Below are positions 39,273 through 49,190 of a DNA stretch of 64,000 nucleotides, piece by piece. The notes under the pieces were generated by a model. That model was given only the letters and a program-made list of their open reading frames with translations, had not been told where the DNA came from and did no database searches. The stretch's first letter is position 1; every line of letters starts with the position of its first letter. The position numbers were made by a program, and so were the translations under genes. The stretch is from Patiria miniata (lineage: Eukaryota; Echinodermata; Asteroidea; Valvatida; Asterinidae): contig NW_024037056.1 of NCBI RefSeq assembly GCF_015706575.1, positions 3,868,109 through 3,932,108 of the forward strand. Direction: 5' to 3'.

Positions 39273-39716
39273 AGTCACCTACACAAGGATGCAAGCCTTA
39301 AATAGAATTCCATGTGAGCTTAATGCTGTGTTGGACCAGATGCGGCTTTGAGACATTGATGAAAACGGAAAAGGTCACTCACTGTTGGAATTAGATTTGA
39401 TCTGTCATGTTCACTGCCTCTACATTCATGTCGCCAATTACGCCAAAGACTATTTGCTGTAAATGCAATTTAAATGTGAGTGTGAAGAAATCGTCCGTTC
39501 ATAACTCAATCATTGAGCTTTTCCCCCATGCTTCTATAAACACACGACACTGTCTGCTGTCGTTGAACTTATACGAAGTTCAGCATGGTGTCAAGTGTTC
39601 TTAAAAGGGTTGCTCGTCATCCGAATTTTAACTGGAGTAAATGCTGAAGCTGTTTCTGTTGGGATGCTTCAGTGTTTTTTGGTAGGTGTAAATTATTGTA
39701 GGGAATTATTTTGAGT

Positions 39717-40106
39717 AGCCTACAGTGTTGCATCTCGAGTGTTCTGGTGATTAGTCTACAACTGTTCCCATGGTGCTTCGATCTGTTAGTGATCCATTCA
39801 TGATGGCCCTGCCTCTCCGTCGACAGCGTATGATCAGCTTCAGTCCAGCCTATAGTCTTGCATCTCGAGTGTTGTGGTGATTAGTCGACAACTGTTCCCA
39901 TGGTGCTTCGATCTGTTAGGGATCCATTCATGATGGCCCTGCCTCTCCGTCGACAGCGTATGATCAGCTTCAGTCCAGCCTATAGTCTTGCATCTCGAGT
40001 GTTGTGGTGATTAGTCGACAACTGTTCCCATGGTGCTTCGATCTGTTAGGGATCCATCCATGATGGCTCTGCCTCTCCGTCGACAGCGTATGATCAGCTT
40101 CAGTCC
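39717..40106. repeat. Three tandem 130-bp units carrying the GPCR tail and stop
   Basis: The units are 39717-39846, 39847-39976 and 39977-40106, nearly identical, with CATCTCGAGTGTT at 39731, 39861 and 39991. The unit nearest the gene holds the last 30-odd codons and stop of the receptor at 40011. The other two lie beyond the stop as extra copies. The period is not a multiple of three. Confidence 0.92.
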
Positions 40107-41141
40107 TGCTTGGAACTGCTTGTGCATCAACGCGTAAACGAACGGATTAGCGCATGAGTTGATAAAGGCAGCGGCGACTGTAAACAGGTACCAGGCCCCG
40201 TCGAAGTTCACCGACCCGCCCAGGTTGAACTGCAGGAAAGTAAATTGGTTGGGAGTCCAGCACAGAACGTAGACGACGAAGACGGTGAGGAGCGTGATGG
40301 TGACGTTACGACGCCGGGAGTAGGCCGCTTTAGACGGGGCACGGTTGCCGCCGCTCACGGTCGGCACGGTCTGGCTCTGGGTCGACGCCGTCAGAGCTTT
40401 CTCTTTCTGCTTCAGAGTCCAGACGATGGTGATGTAAGCGTAAGACATGATGACACATGGCAAGAAGTACTCCCAGACGAAGAGACACACACCGACAGCC
40501 GAGCCTGCAATCGGCGTCCACGTGGACTGGAACGTGCATTTCCCATCTGTCAAAGACCGCTGGAAGATGGGAAAAATGTACTGCATGATGGGCGCGATCA
40601 GCCAAACCAGTACGATGGTGAGTTTGGTGAAGCGAGGAGTGAAGAGCTTACCGTAGCGCAACGGGTGCACGACGGCTATGTACCGCTCAAAGGACATCAA
40701 GGTGAGATTGTGAGCGGAAACGGCAAAGCCTGAGAAGAGGAAGAAACGAGACCACCACAGGCGGCAGAGGAACACACCTTGAGCCCCAACAAGGGGGATA
40801 TCAGACCGGTAGACCCGGGTGGTGCCGAACGCGATCAGGAGTAAAGCTGTGACCAAATCAGCGAAGGCTTGGTTGAGGATGTACAAGTTGACCTGGCTCC
40901 GCCGTTGCTTCAACACACGGAAGATGATGCACACCAGAGTGTTACCAATGACGCCCAACGAGCCGATAGTCCAGTAGATGATCACACTAGCCAACTCGCT
41001 GCCCGAGAGGGCCGCAGGACCCTCCAACATCTCTCCGTCAGTTGCCTCCGTACTGACATCCCAAGGCGTCGTCGTACCAGTCATGTTCGCCTCCATGGGC
41101 TCTCTCGACATCACGCCATCTGTCCAAGCTACGGTCTCCAT
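40011..41141 (-). CDS. Intronless class A (rhodopsin-like) GPCR, peptide-receptor-like
   Basis: A 376-residue seven-helix receptor at the plasma membrane. Visible landmarks are an N-glycosylation sequon at N19, TM1 with GNTLV (66-70), TM2 with D95, the C126-C202 pair expected to bridge TM3 and extracellular loop 2, ERY at 152-154 in place of DRY, CWTP at 294-297 in TM6, NPFVY at 332-336 in TM7, and a basic RCRRRGR stretch after helix 8. Length and motifs suit neuropeptide-type receptors, but I cannot name the ligand. The gene at 58796-60040 is a paralogue sharing FNLGG after TM6. ERY receptors usually still couple to G proteins. The start was chosen as the first in-frame ATG, with a TATA-like box about 95 bp upstream. 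The 3' end is triplicated downstream. Confidence 0.9.
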   Translation of the reverse strand: METVAWTDGVMSREPMEANMTGTTTPWDVSTEATDGEMLEGPAALSGSELASVIIYWTIGSLGVIGNTLVCIIFRVLKQRRSQVNLYILNQAFADLVTALLLIAFGTTRVYRSDIPLVGAQGVFLCRLWWSRFFLFSGFAVSAHNLTLMSFERYIAVVHPLRYGKLFTPRFTKLTIVLVWLIAPIMQYIFPIFQRSLTDGKCTFQSTWTPIAGSAVGVCLFVWEYFLPCVIMSYAYITIVWTLKQKEKALTASTQSQTVPTVSGGNRAPSKAAYSRRRNVTITLLTVFVVYVLCWTPNQFTFLQFNLGGSVNFDGAWYLFTVAAAFINSCANPFVYALMHKQFQAGLKLIIRCRRRGRAIMDGSLTDRSTMGTVVD

Positions 41142-41146
41142 TACAT
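41141..41146 (-). promoter_or_regulatory. Start-stop uORF overlapping the GPCR start codon
   Basis: On the minus strand the sequence reads ATGTAATGG. An ATG is followed at once by TAA, and the last A of that stop is the first base of the receptor ATG. Start-stop uORFs are known to hold ribosomes and lower or gate translation of the next frame. It matters only if the mRNA begins upstream of it, which the TATA position suggests. Confidence 0.5.
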
Positions 41147-41236
41147 GTACTCACACGGCAACTCGATATGCCAATAAACAGGCAATTTTACAGGATCATT
41201 CGAAGTGTCTTACGTGCTCCCAGCGAGAGTTTTTTA

Positions 41237-41246
41237 TTTTATATAA
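41237..41246 (-). promoter_or_regulatory. TATA-like box of the GPCR gene at 40011
   Basis: The minus strand reads TTATATAAAA. A start about 30 bp downstream (near 41207-41212) would give an unspliced 5' UTR of roughly 65-70 bases. Confidence 0.45.
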
Positions 41247-41249
41247 TCC

Positions 41250-44200
41250 GTCCACAACCAACGCAAGGTAGTTATTTATTGCCAACATGCAGGAATGTTT
41301 GCTGTTGCACACATGACGTCATACTTTGGTGACTGCGCTTTGGGCGGAGACTGGCCAAACATCGCAGCCAATAAACGAGGTTTATTAGTTACTCCTGCCT
41401 TAAAATTATACAACCCCCTCTATATTCACAATAAATGGGCTGATCCGCGTGCATCACGTTAGGCCGTCAATGAAGCAAGACACACAGACCTTTTTAATTG
41501 CCATATACGCAATGTAAACCAAAGCAGAGTCGAACGGCAGTCCATAATGTACACAAATCATGCAGGTGAAACTGTGATGAACGCCAGTGAAGCGATGAAG
41601 ACATTGTTGCAGACACTTGATGGGACTGATAGTAAATATTGATTTGTTTTAAGTGTATCGGATTACGTGACCAGAATTCTATTGGTTTTTGATAATTTCA
41701 ACTGGAACCACTCCAAACCAAAACAGTTAGAAAATCTGGAGAGAGTAAGTAATTATGTCTCCAACGAGTCGGAAGATGTCATGCGAACAGAAAGAAAACC
41801 GCAGTTTCATCTGCTCGCAGGTGGGAGTTAAGCTGTGGAGTCCCAGTGAAATATTCACCGAACACTGCTTTGACCCAATACAAACAATAGGTGGCGCTCT
41901 ATTCTATGCCCGATCGTCATTGCGATGATACCCTTACAAAGGTTATTAAAGCAGTACGTTTGATCTCCCGTCTTGGTTTTCAGCCTCAGCGCTTCTGCAA
42001 AAGAAAACTCAAAACAAATTGACATTTGTGCCGATGCTTTCACAAATTTGTGGCCCAAACTCCTTCCTTTTTGATAAGAGGATTAAAAAGTAAAAAGAAA
42101 ACCGATGGTGTTCTTCGCATCTTACATCCTTCCGGAGTTTCCTCCTAGGAGGAGGAGGAGCATTAATCGGCTTAGAACTCTTGACTTGTTAAGCCAAGAA
42201 ACTGACAATAAGTCACGTACACTATCTTAATGTCTTAAGGAGGCTCACTTGGGTTGTCATGGTCAACCTTTAAAGGGCCCATGCAATGTAATGTTGTTAA
42301 TTAAAGCAATCCTTGAAAATGCACCCTTGTGTCGTGTCCCATTTAACCTTTTTTTTCTTCAATTTTCATTTGTGCCATTTTAAGGGGTATATACGAACAT
42401 GTTATGATGCCTTCTTGGTTTTTATGCTAATACAAATTTGGAATATTCATGAGCAAAACTGTGATGTCATTCAGGGCAGAAACCTTAATGTTACAGCTAA
42501 CTGAGCACAATAAGATGCCTGAATGTTGGATATGTTGCTGTACAGTCATACATTTTCTCTCTGTTTTTGGTGATTCGTTGTTGTGTAAGGACTAGCAGTA
42601 AGCTAGTAAGCATTTTAAATGTGACTTTGCACTTTTTTTTATAATAGCGAATAAACTCGATCACAGAAGAATAATTCAAAGTGCTCCAATATAGGAATAT
42701 TATGTATTTCAATTTCTTCGGACAGTTACCTTGAGTTATGGTAATTGTATCGAGTAACCATGGATTTTTTTTTTTTTTTACGAAATGGATAAGTTTGTCG
42801 ACCCTATACACATTTTGATCACATCTACTTTACGTTTACTAGACTTAAAAGTTGGTTCACCCATTTAGGGTAACAATTCAATTGGTGAACCCTTCAAATA
42901 CAAACATTCCAGAACAAAGTTTGTTGCCATCCACCATCAGATCAACTGAGTATTGATTAGTAAAATAAGGAGAGTCACGTGGTTGGCTGGAAAAGATCCC
43001 CAGCGATATTACAATGACGTCACAGCGTGCAAGAACTGTGTCAAGGTTTTTACGCTGGTATACGGATACAAACTTACGCAATTGTCACAGATATTGGTTT
43101 GAGTCACCATTTTCATGGTCAGAAATACATGGAATGTATTACAATTTGAAAAAAATTAAAAGTTACATTACAATAAATAATGTTAACATTACTTGAATTC
43201 GAATGTAGGTATTAAACTTGTTCACTATTATTTTCGTTAAAGAAAAGCTACACTCCTTTTTCTATTTCTTTAAAAGGGGCATCAATGGCGAATAAATATG
43301 AGTGTTTCGCGTGGACTACAAGACGCCACCAGGAGTCTAAAAGGATAAACTTTCCAAATTTGGCACTCGTTTGGTGTCAAAAAGACGCAAGACATCAGCT
43401 GACCAAGGTGATAAGACCGAAATTGGTATGATAAAAGGGTTTCGAAGCTGGAGATGCTGTTTGTTCTTTTTATTTAGAGTTTGTCAGAGTCTCGAACCCA
43501 ATTGGGACCGATTTTAGCTTTTCGACTAAACTCTTGCTTCCATTGCCGAAAAGAATTGAATAACTTTCAACTAAACCTTTAAAACAAAACAAAAATAAAA
43601 CCTTACATTTCATTTCAGGATTCCTTTAGAAGACCTTCACCTTTCACTGTGACTATTGCCTTAAAAAGTTTGTCGGACTTCGCTTTGTCACCTAGAATTT
43701 GAATTCGAGTCCTAACAGTTTGTTGACCTTAACACTTTGTCCCTGAACAATCAGCAGGGGAAAGAAATACAGTAACCTTATAATGTAGTTCAGCTATTTG
43801 AACTGATACCTAGTGGAACTGGATGCAACGCTGCTCGGTGATGGGCGCCCCCAGTCGGCACAGGCTCTAACGTTAAACTTGCTAGCAGTCCCTCCAGGGT
43901 CTTCACGCTTGCATTCCTATTCAGAGCTGATCCGGGGATTCTTAATTTTACAAATCAGCAAAGTTGTTTGCTAAAAAGCTGTGTGAATCTTGCTTGGGAC
44001 GGCGAAAAGACAATTCGTTTGGCCGAGACTCGGTGTGAACAGCGCCCTCAGTCATTTCGTCTAAGAGAGTCGATGAGCACATTAAGTTTTGTGTATCGCA
44101 CTGATAATACTCAAAAGTTTGGCTTTTAATCTGGCCCTAATTTGGTTGCGTCATTTAATACGTCACTTTGGGAAAGATGGCATTGAGGTACACGTCGACT

Positions 44201-44277
44201 TAGGAACATCGAACATCTCCATAATTCTCATTTTTGTTCATTTTCTTTCTCTTCTCACACACAATAAACATGATGAA
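41250..44277. other. Intergenic region between the GPCR and the LTR element
   Basis: No supported exon. It includes a partial copy of repeat family R (42271-42635) and AT-rich sequence. A gene-like signal is absent on both strands. Confidence 0.5.
42271..42635 (+). repeat. Dispersed repeat family R, partial copy 3
   Basis: Starts TTTAAAGGGCCCATGCAATGTAA and follows the order of the copy at 30831 through GTGATGTCATTCAGGGCAGAAAC to about 42635, where similarity is lost. Confidence 0.6.
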
Positions 44278-44282
44278 ACGTG

Positions 44283-44469
44283 TGTGGTATTACTGACAAG
44301 GCTGGAGAGATTATATATCGGCTTCAACACGGAGTGATTTATTGACAATCGTCTGATTGCTTTACAGGGAGGTTGCACACATAACACACGAGTACAATTG
44401 TGTACGTTGCGTACGTAACCAAGGATAGACATGAATAGACTTGTACCAGTCATGCGTTATATCACAACA
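44283..44469 (-). repeat. 3' LTR of the gypsy element, 187 bp
   Basis: Bounded by TG and CA on each strand and by the purine-rich tract on its inner side and ACGTG on its outer side. It matches the two pieces of the other LTR base for base as far as I can see. Confidence 0.9.
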
Positions 44470-44875
44470 CCTTCCCCCTAAAGAAAGTATTTTTCTTAAA
44501 CCTTTTTTTTTTTTTTTTTTTTCTTAAGCCTTAAACTTGAATCATTCCAACAACTTTTGATTCTTTAATAAAAATAAAACATATCAACTGTCTTAATGCC
44601 TTTATCCTCCTTGTTTTTCCGGGAAGGGCCGACTGATCATGCACTTTTTTCTGACTGAAATTTAGGACGACTAATGCAGCTGATCTAAACATGTTTTTTT
44701 TTGTTTTGTTTTTTTCTTTTTCTTTTTTCTCGAAAACTAAACTTACAAGGTTGACTTAAACCTTAAACTAAACTTATAGTGTTGACTTAAACCCAAAATT
44801 TAACTGATCTGGTTGAGGTATGTTATGTGAATCATAGCTAAAGTGTTTAGCACGATAATGCTCATGTTAACAGAG

Positions 44876-47800
44876 TTATAGTGTTTCTATCAGACGTTCT
44901 GGACGCCTGATGGTGCGGGTGGATCTTCTCAAAGTTTGTTCCCGAAGTGATCGAACAGGTGTGGCATGATCCTGTTTAGCTGGCTCTTGTGCCTCAGTCC
45001 CAACCAGATGTTCAGTGGCTAGCTGTAGAGCCAGTTCCTCCTCCAGCAGTTCAGGATCAATCGATGTCTGGTCCGGTACTGTGTCTTTTCGTATGGCTCC
45101 TCTGTTGCGACGTAAGATCCAGCCAACGTCAGTCTTGATTTCGTAGGATCGGGGTGCCAGCTTGCGGAGAACAGTGGCTCTCACTGTCCATAGTCCTGTG
45201 CGATGGTCCTGCACCCTCACTCTGTCCTGTGTGTGAAGTGGTTTCAGCGGATGTGCATTCCTATCATGCACCTGTTTTTGTTGGTTTCGTCTCAGGATCT
45301 TGTCGGAGACCACACCTTGTTGCACCTCTGGCTCCAAGCGTTGTGGATGAACAGGTAGGGTTGTCTTAACACGCCTGTTCATTAGCATCTGACTCGGGGA
45401 CAGCCCATTTTGGAGTGGCGTAGAGCGATAGGCTAACAGAGCTTTGTGAAAGTCCTGTTTTGTTTCCTGGCACTTCTTGATCATCTGTTTTACAGTTTTG
45501 ACAGCACTCTCTGCCAAGCCGTTGGATCTTGGGTAGTGTGGGCTTGAAGTATGATGTTCAAATCCCCAGTCTTTAGTGAAGTCTGCGAATTCTCGGCTGC
45601 CAAACTGTGGTCCGTTGTCTGAAATAACCACATCTGGCACGCCATGTCGAGCAAACATTGATTTCATGGCATTGATTACAGCTTTGCTTGTAGTGGTGGT
45701 TAGGGTTACCACCTCTGGATATCCCGAGTAGTAGTCACAGACAATTAAGTACTCCTTTCCTTTGACGGTACCAATGTCTGCTCCAACTCGTTGCCATGCT
45801 CGAACTGGTATCTCATGTGGATTTAGTGGTTCCACGGATTGACTGGGTTGATGTTTCTGGCAAGCATCGCATTGGCTTACCATGTCGCTGATTTCGGCGT
45901 TCATGCCTGGCCAGTAAACAACATCACGGGCACGACGGCGGCATTTCTCTATTCCCATATGCCCCTCGTGAACCTTGAGCAATACATCTTTGCGCAGGAC
46001 TCGAGGGATAACGATTCTCGTACCCTTGAATATGACATCCTCGGCCACTGTCAGTTCAGCTCGAATATTCCAGAAGGGGCGAATGTCACTTGGACATTGT
46101 TGGCTCGCCTCTGGCCAACCCTGTAGTATTACCTGCTTCAGGTTGGTCAGCTGGTCGTCAGCTTGAGTAGCTTCACGTATCTGCTTCATTCTGTTGTCAG
46201 ATACAGGCATTGTCTCGATGATCATGTCTACAAATGCCTCGACGACATCATCAAGGCTTTGGACTTGTGCTGCTTCCCCTTGATCAGCATTTCGGTCTGG
46301 TGCACGCGATAGGGCGTCTGCGACCACCAGTTGCTTCCCAGGGGTGTAGACTACGTGCAAGTCATACCTCTGTACCCTGAGCAGCAACCGTTGCACTCTG
46401 AGTGGGCAATCGTTCAGTGGCTTCTTAAACAGACTGATGAGAGGCTTATGGTCCGTTTCGGCCTCGACCGTAGCTCCGTAGATAAACTGATGAAAGCGCT
46501 CGCATGCGAAGACTATCCCAAGAAGCTCCTTCTCTATCTGCGCATAGCGAGTCTCTGCGCTTGTCATGGCTCTCGATGCATAGGCCACGGGTGACCACTT
46601 GTCGTCATGAAGTTGCAGGATCACTGCTCCCAGACCGTCCTTACTTGCATCGGATGACAGGCGTATTGGGCAATTTGAGTCATAGTACTGAAGAACTGGG
46701 TCCGTAGATACTGTAGCCTTCAGGTCGCTCCATGCCCTCTCCTGTTCTGGACCCCACTGCCATTCATTGTCATCTTTCAGCAGTGCTCGAAGCGGGGCTG
46801 ATTTTTGCGAGAGTCCCGCGATCCACTTGGCCAAATATGTTACCATGCCCAAGAAGCGCTGAAGCTCTTGCTTGTTTTCTGGTTTGGGCATGTTGTTGAT
46901 CGCCGCGACCTTATTGGGGTCTGGTTTGACACCATCTGTCGTTACCAGATCACCAATGAATGTGAGCTGTGTGACGCCAATTTCACATTTGCTTCTGTTC
47001 AGCTTCAGGTTCACTTGACGTGCTGTTTCAAGTGTCAGTCGTAGGCTGCGATCATGGGCCTCTTTGGTTGCTCCATAGATGATGATGTCGTCAGCGAAGG
47101 TACTGACACCATCGATTGACTCGAAGATTTGGTGAACAGTTTTATGGTAGACCTCTGGTGCTGATGATATGCCGAACGGTAGTCTCGTATATCTGAACCT
47201 ACCGAACGGCGTGTTGAATGTACACAAGCGACTGCTTTTGTCGTCTAGTTGAAGCTGCCAAAATCCTTGTGATGCATCGAGTTTGGAGTAGTATGATGCA
47301 CCAGCGAACTGTGACATGACTTCTTCTCGTGTGGGCATTTTGTAGTGCTCTCTTTTAATGGCACGATTGAGATCTCTCGGATCCATGCACACACGAATGT
47401 CTCCATTCTTTTTCTTGACAACGACTAGGGAATTTACCCAGTCGGTAGGCTCATCCACTCTGGTGATGACGCCAAGACTCTCCATACGTTCAAGTTCTCT
47501 CTTTAGACCATTATGGAGTGCGAATGGTACTTTGCGGCAGGCATGTACAACTGGCTGTGCTGTCTCATCAATGATGATTGTGTGCATCCCTGGCAAACAA
47601 CCCAGTCCTTCGAATATGTCACCGTATTCGTGTAGCAGGTTCGCGTAGTTGTCGTTGGGGTCTTTGGGTTGCTCCTGATTCGTGACAGCACAGGCTACTT
47701 TGACAAGCCCTAACTGTTCGCAAGCTTGTCTGCCCAACAGTGCTTGTTTATCACCTGGGACGACGAAGAACAGCATTTTGTGTTTTCGTGCTGCATGGTC

Positions 47801-48925
47801 CACAGTCACTACACACTTGCCTTTGACGATTATCTGGCTGTGGTTGTAGGCTTTCAGTGTCTCTGTGGCTGGGTGTAGTTGTGGCTTATTTTTCAGCCGA
47901 CTGAAGTCTGTCTCTGTCAAAATGTTCACCTGTGCCCCTGTATCCAATTTGACAGGTATGATTGTACCATTCATAGCGAGGGGAAATATCCAGTCATTTG
48001 CTTGTGTCTTGACTGAATCTACTGTAATGGTGTCAAGAAAAAAGTCAGTGGACTCGTCATTGTCTACTGTGTGCACTTGGCCCTGTGCGCGTTTCTTGAA
48101 GCAACACTTGGCAAAATGATTTTTGCCTCTACAGTAAGCACATGTTTCACCGTACGCTGGGCATTTTCCCGAGACATGCCAGTTGTCGCAGCGTCTACAG
48201 TGATGTTTGTCACTAGTTTGTTGCTGTTGATCATTTCTGGGCTTCCAGCGACTGGGCTTTCCTTTAGGTGCATTCTGTGGCTTAGCTGTTGCCTGGGGTT
48301 TTCTATTAGCTCCCTGCGGTTTTGGTTTTGCAGATGGATTTTTCTGCACGGCATGGACTGTTGGAGTTGTTGATTGTAGCTCCTTTGAACGCTCTTTCAC
48401 AAGTTCAGCAGCCTTGCAGATTTTGACTGCTTTTTCAAGAGTTAAGTCTTCCTCTCGAAGCAGGCGTTCTCTGGTTACATTAGCGACGATGCCACATACC
48501 AGTCTATCTTTGACCAGCGAATCCTGTAGTGTGCCAAATTCACACTTTTTGCTGTGCTTTTTCAGTCTAGTGAGGTACGCGTCAATGCCTTCACCAGGTT
48601 GCTGGCAACAGTTATTGAAGTGAAATCTCTCCAGTGTCAAGTTGGTCTTGGGGGTGCAGTATTTCTCTAGTTTGGCCATTACTTTCACCAGGCGCATGTT
48701 ATCCCCTTCCTGGTCGCCCTCTTCATCCCATTTGAATGTATTGTAAACGTCAAGGGCTTGCTCACCGATAACATGTAGCAGGATCGACGTTTGTTGTCTG
48801 TCGTCCTTCTTCGATGCCCCAATTGCATCAATGTATAACTGAAAACGTTGTTTGAACCTTTTCCAGTTTTCCGCCACATTACCGGTAAGTTCAAGTGCGC
48901 TTGGTGGCGGCAGTACATCCATCAC
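44876..48925 (-). CDS. gag-pol polyprotein frame of the gypsy element
   Basis: A single 1349-codon frame. In order: a gag part ending in two zinc-knuckle-like Cys/His stretches (about residues 240-275), an aspartic protease (about 315-410), reverse transcriptase (about 460-690), RNase H (about 740-860) and an integrase with an N-terminal zinc-binding stretch and catalytic core (about 960-1200). There is no envelope frame. Order and composition are those of Ty3/gypsy elements. The frame looks whole. Confidence 0.93.
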   Translation of the reverse strand: MMDVLPPPSALELTGNVAENWKRFKQRFQLYIDAIGASKKDDRQQTSILLHVIGEQALDVYNTFKWDEEGDQEGDNMRLVKVMAKLEKYCTPKTNLTLERFHFNNCCQQPGEGIDAYLTRLKKHSKKCEFGTLQDSLVKDRLVCGIVANVTRERLLREEDLTLEKAVKICKAAELVKERSKELQSTTPTVHAVQKNPSAKPKPQGANRKPQATAKPQNAPKGKPSRWKPRNDQQQQTSDKHHCRRCDNWHVSGKCPAYGETCAYCRGKNHFAKCCFKKRAQGQVHTVDNDESTDFFLDTITVDSVKTQANDWIFPLAMNGTIIPVKLDTGAQVNILTETDFSRLKNKPQLHPATETLKAYNHSQIIVKGKCVVTVDHAARKHKMLFFVVPGDKQALLGRQACEQLGLVKVACAVTNQEQPKDPNDNYANLLHEYGDIFEGLGCLPGMHTIIIDETAQPVVHACRKVPFALHNGLKRELERMESLGVITRVDEPTDWVNSLVVVKKKNGDIRVCMDPRDLNRAIKREHYKMPTREEVMSQFAGASYYSKLDASQGFWQLQLDDKSSRLCTFNTPFGRFRYTRLPFGISSAPEVYHKTVHQIFESIDGVSTFADDIIIYGATKEAHDRSLRLTLETARQVNLKLNRSKCEIGVTQLTFIGDLVTTDGVKPDPNKVAAINNMPKPENKQELQRFLGMVTYLAKWIAGLSQKSAPLRALLKDDNEWQWGPEQERAWSDLKATVSTDPVLQYYDSNCPIRLSSDASKDGLGAVILQLHDDKWSPVAYASRAMTSAETRYAQIEKELLGIVFACERFHQFIYGATVEAETDHKPLISLFKKPLNDCPLRVQRLLLRVQRYDLHVVYTPGKQLVVADALSRAPDRNADQGEAAQVQSLDDVVEAFVDMIIETMPVSDNRMKQIREATQADDQLTNLKQVILQGWPEASQQCPSDIRPFWNIRAELTVAEDVIFKGTRIVIPRVLRKDVLLKVHEGHMGIEKCRRRARDVVYWPGMNAEISDMVSQCDACQKHQPSQSVEPLNPHEIPVRAWQRVGADIGTVKGKEYLIVCDYYSGYPEVVTLTTTTSKAVINAMKSMFARHGVPDVVISDNGPQFGSREFADFTKDWGFEHHTSSPHYPRSNGLAESAVKTVKQMIKKCQETKQDFHKALLAYRSTPLQNGLSPSQMLMNRRVKTTLPVHPQRLEPEVQQGVVSDKILRRNQQKQVHDRNAHPLKPLHTQDRVRVQDHRTGLWTVRATVLRKLAPRSYEIKTDVGWILRRNRGAIRKDTVPDQTSIDPELLEEELALQLATEHLVGTEAQEPAKQDHATPVRSLREQTLRRSTRTIRRPERLIETL

Positions 48926-49177
48926 TGCAAGAATAGTTTATCTATTTTGTGCACACAGTAGCCGAAAGCAAGTTACACACAGTGTAATGTTTGTACGACA
49001 GGGCCTACACTGTAGCATGCGGTATTGTACAGTACGTAATACACACGCTGAATGTACGCGTGTAATTTTCCAGAATAAGCGACAGATAGTCAGCCACTTT
49101 GCACCTATTTTCGCTGGTTTTGTAGTCACTGTATCTACTGAAATACCTGTTCAGGTAAGTCCCAAGGGTCCTTTAAT

Positions 49178-49190
49178 ACTTCTGACACCA
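49178..49190 (-). other. Primer-binding site of the gypsy element
   Basis: It directly abuts the inner end of the 5' LTR. Thirteen bases correspond to the 3' end of a tRNA-Leu acceptor arm including CCA. Confidence 0.7.
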
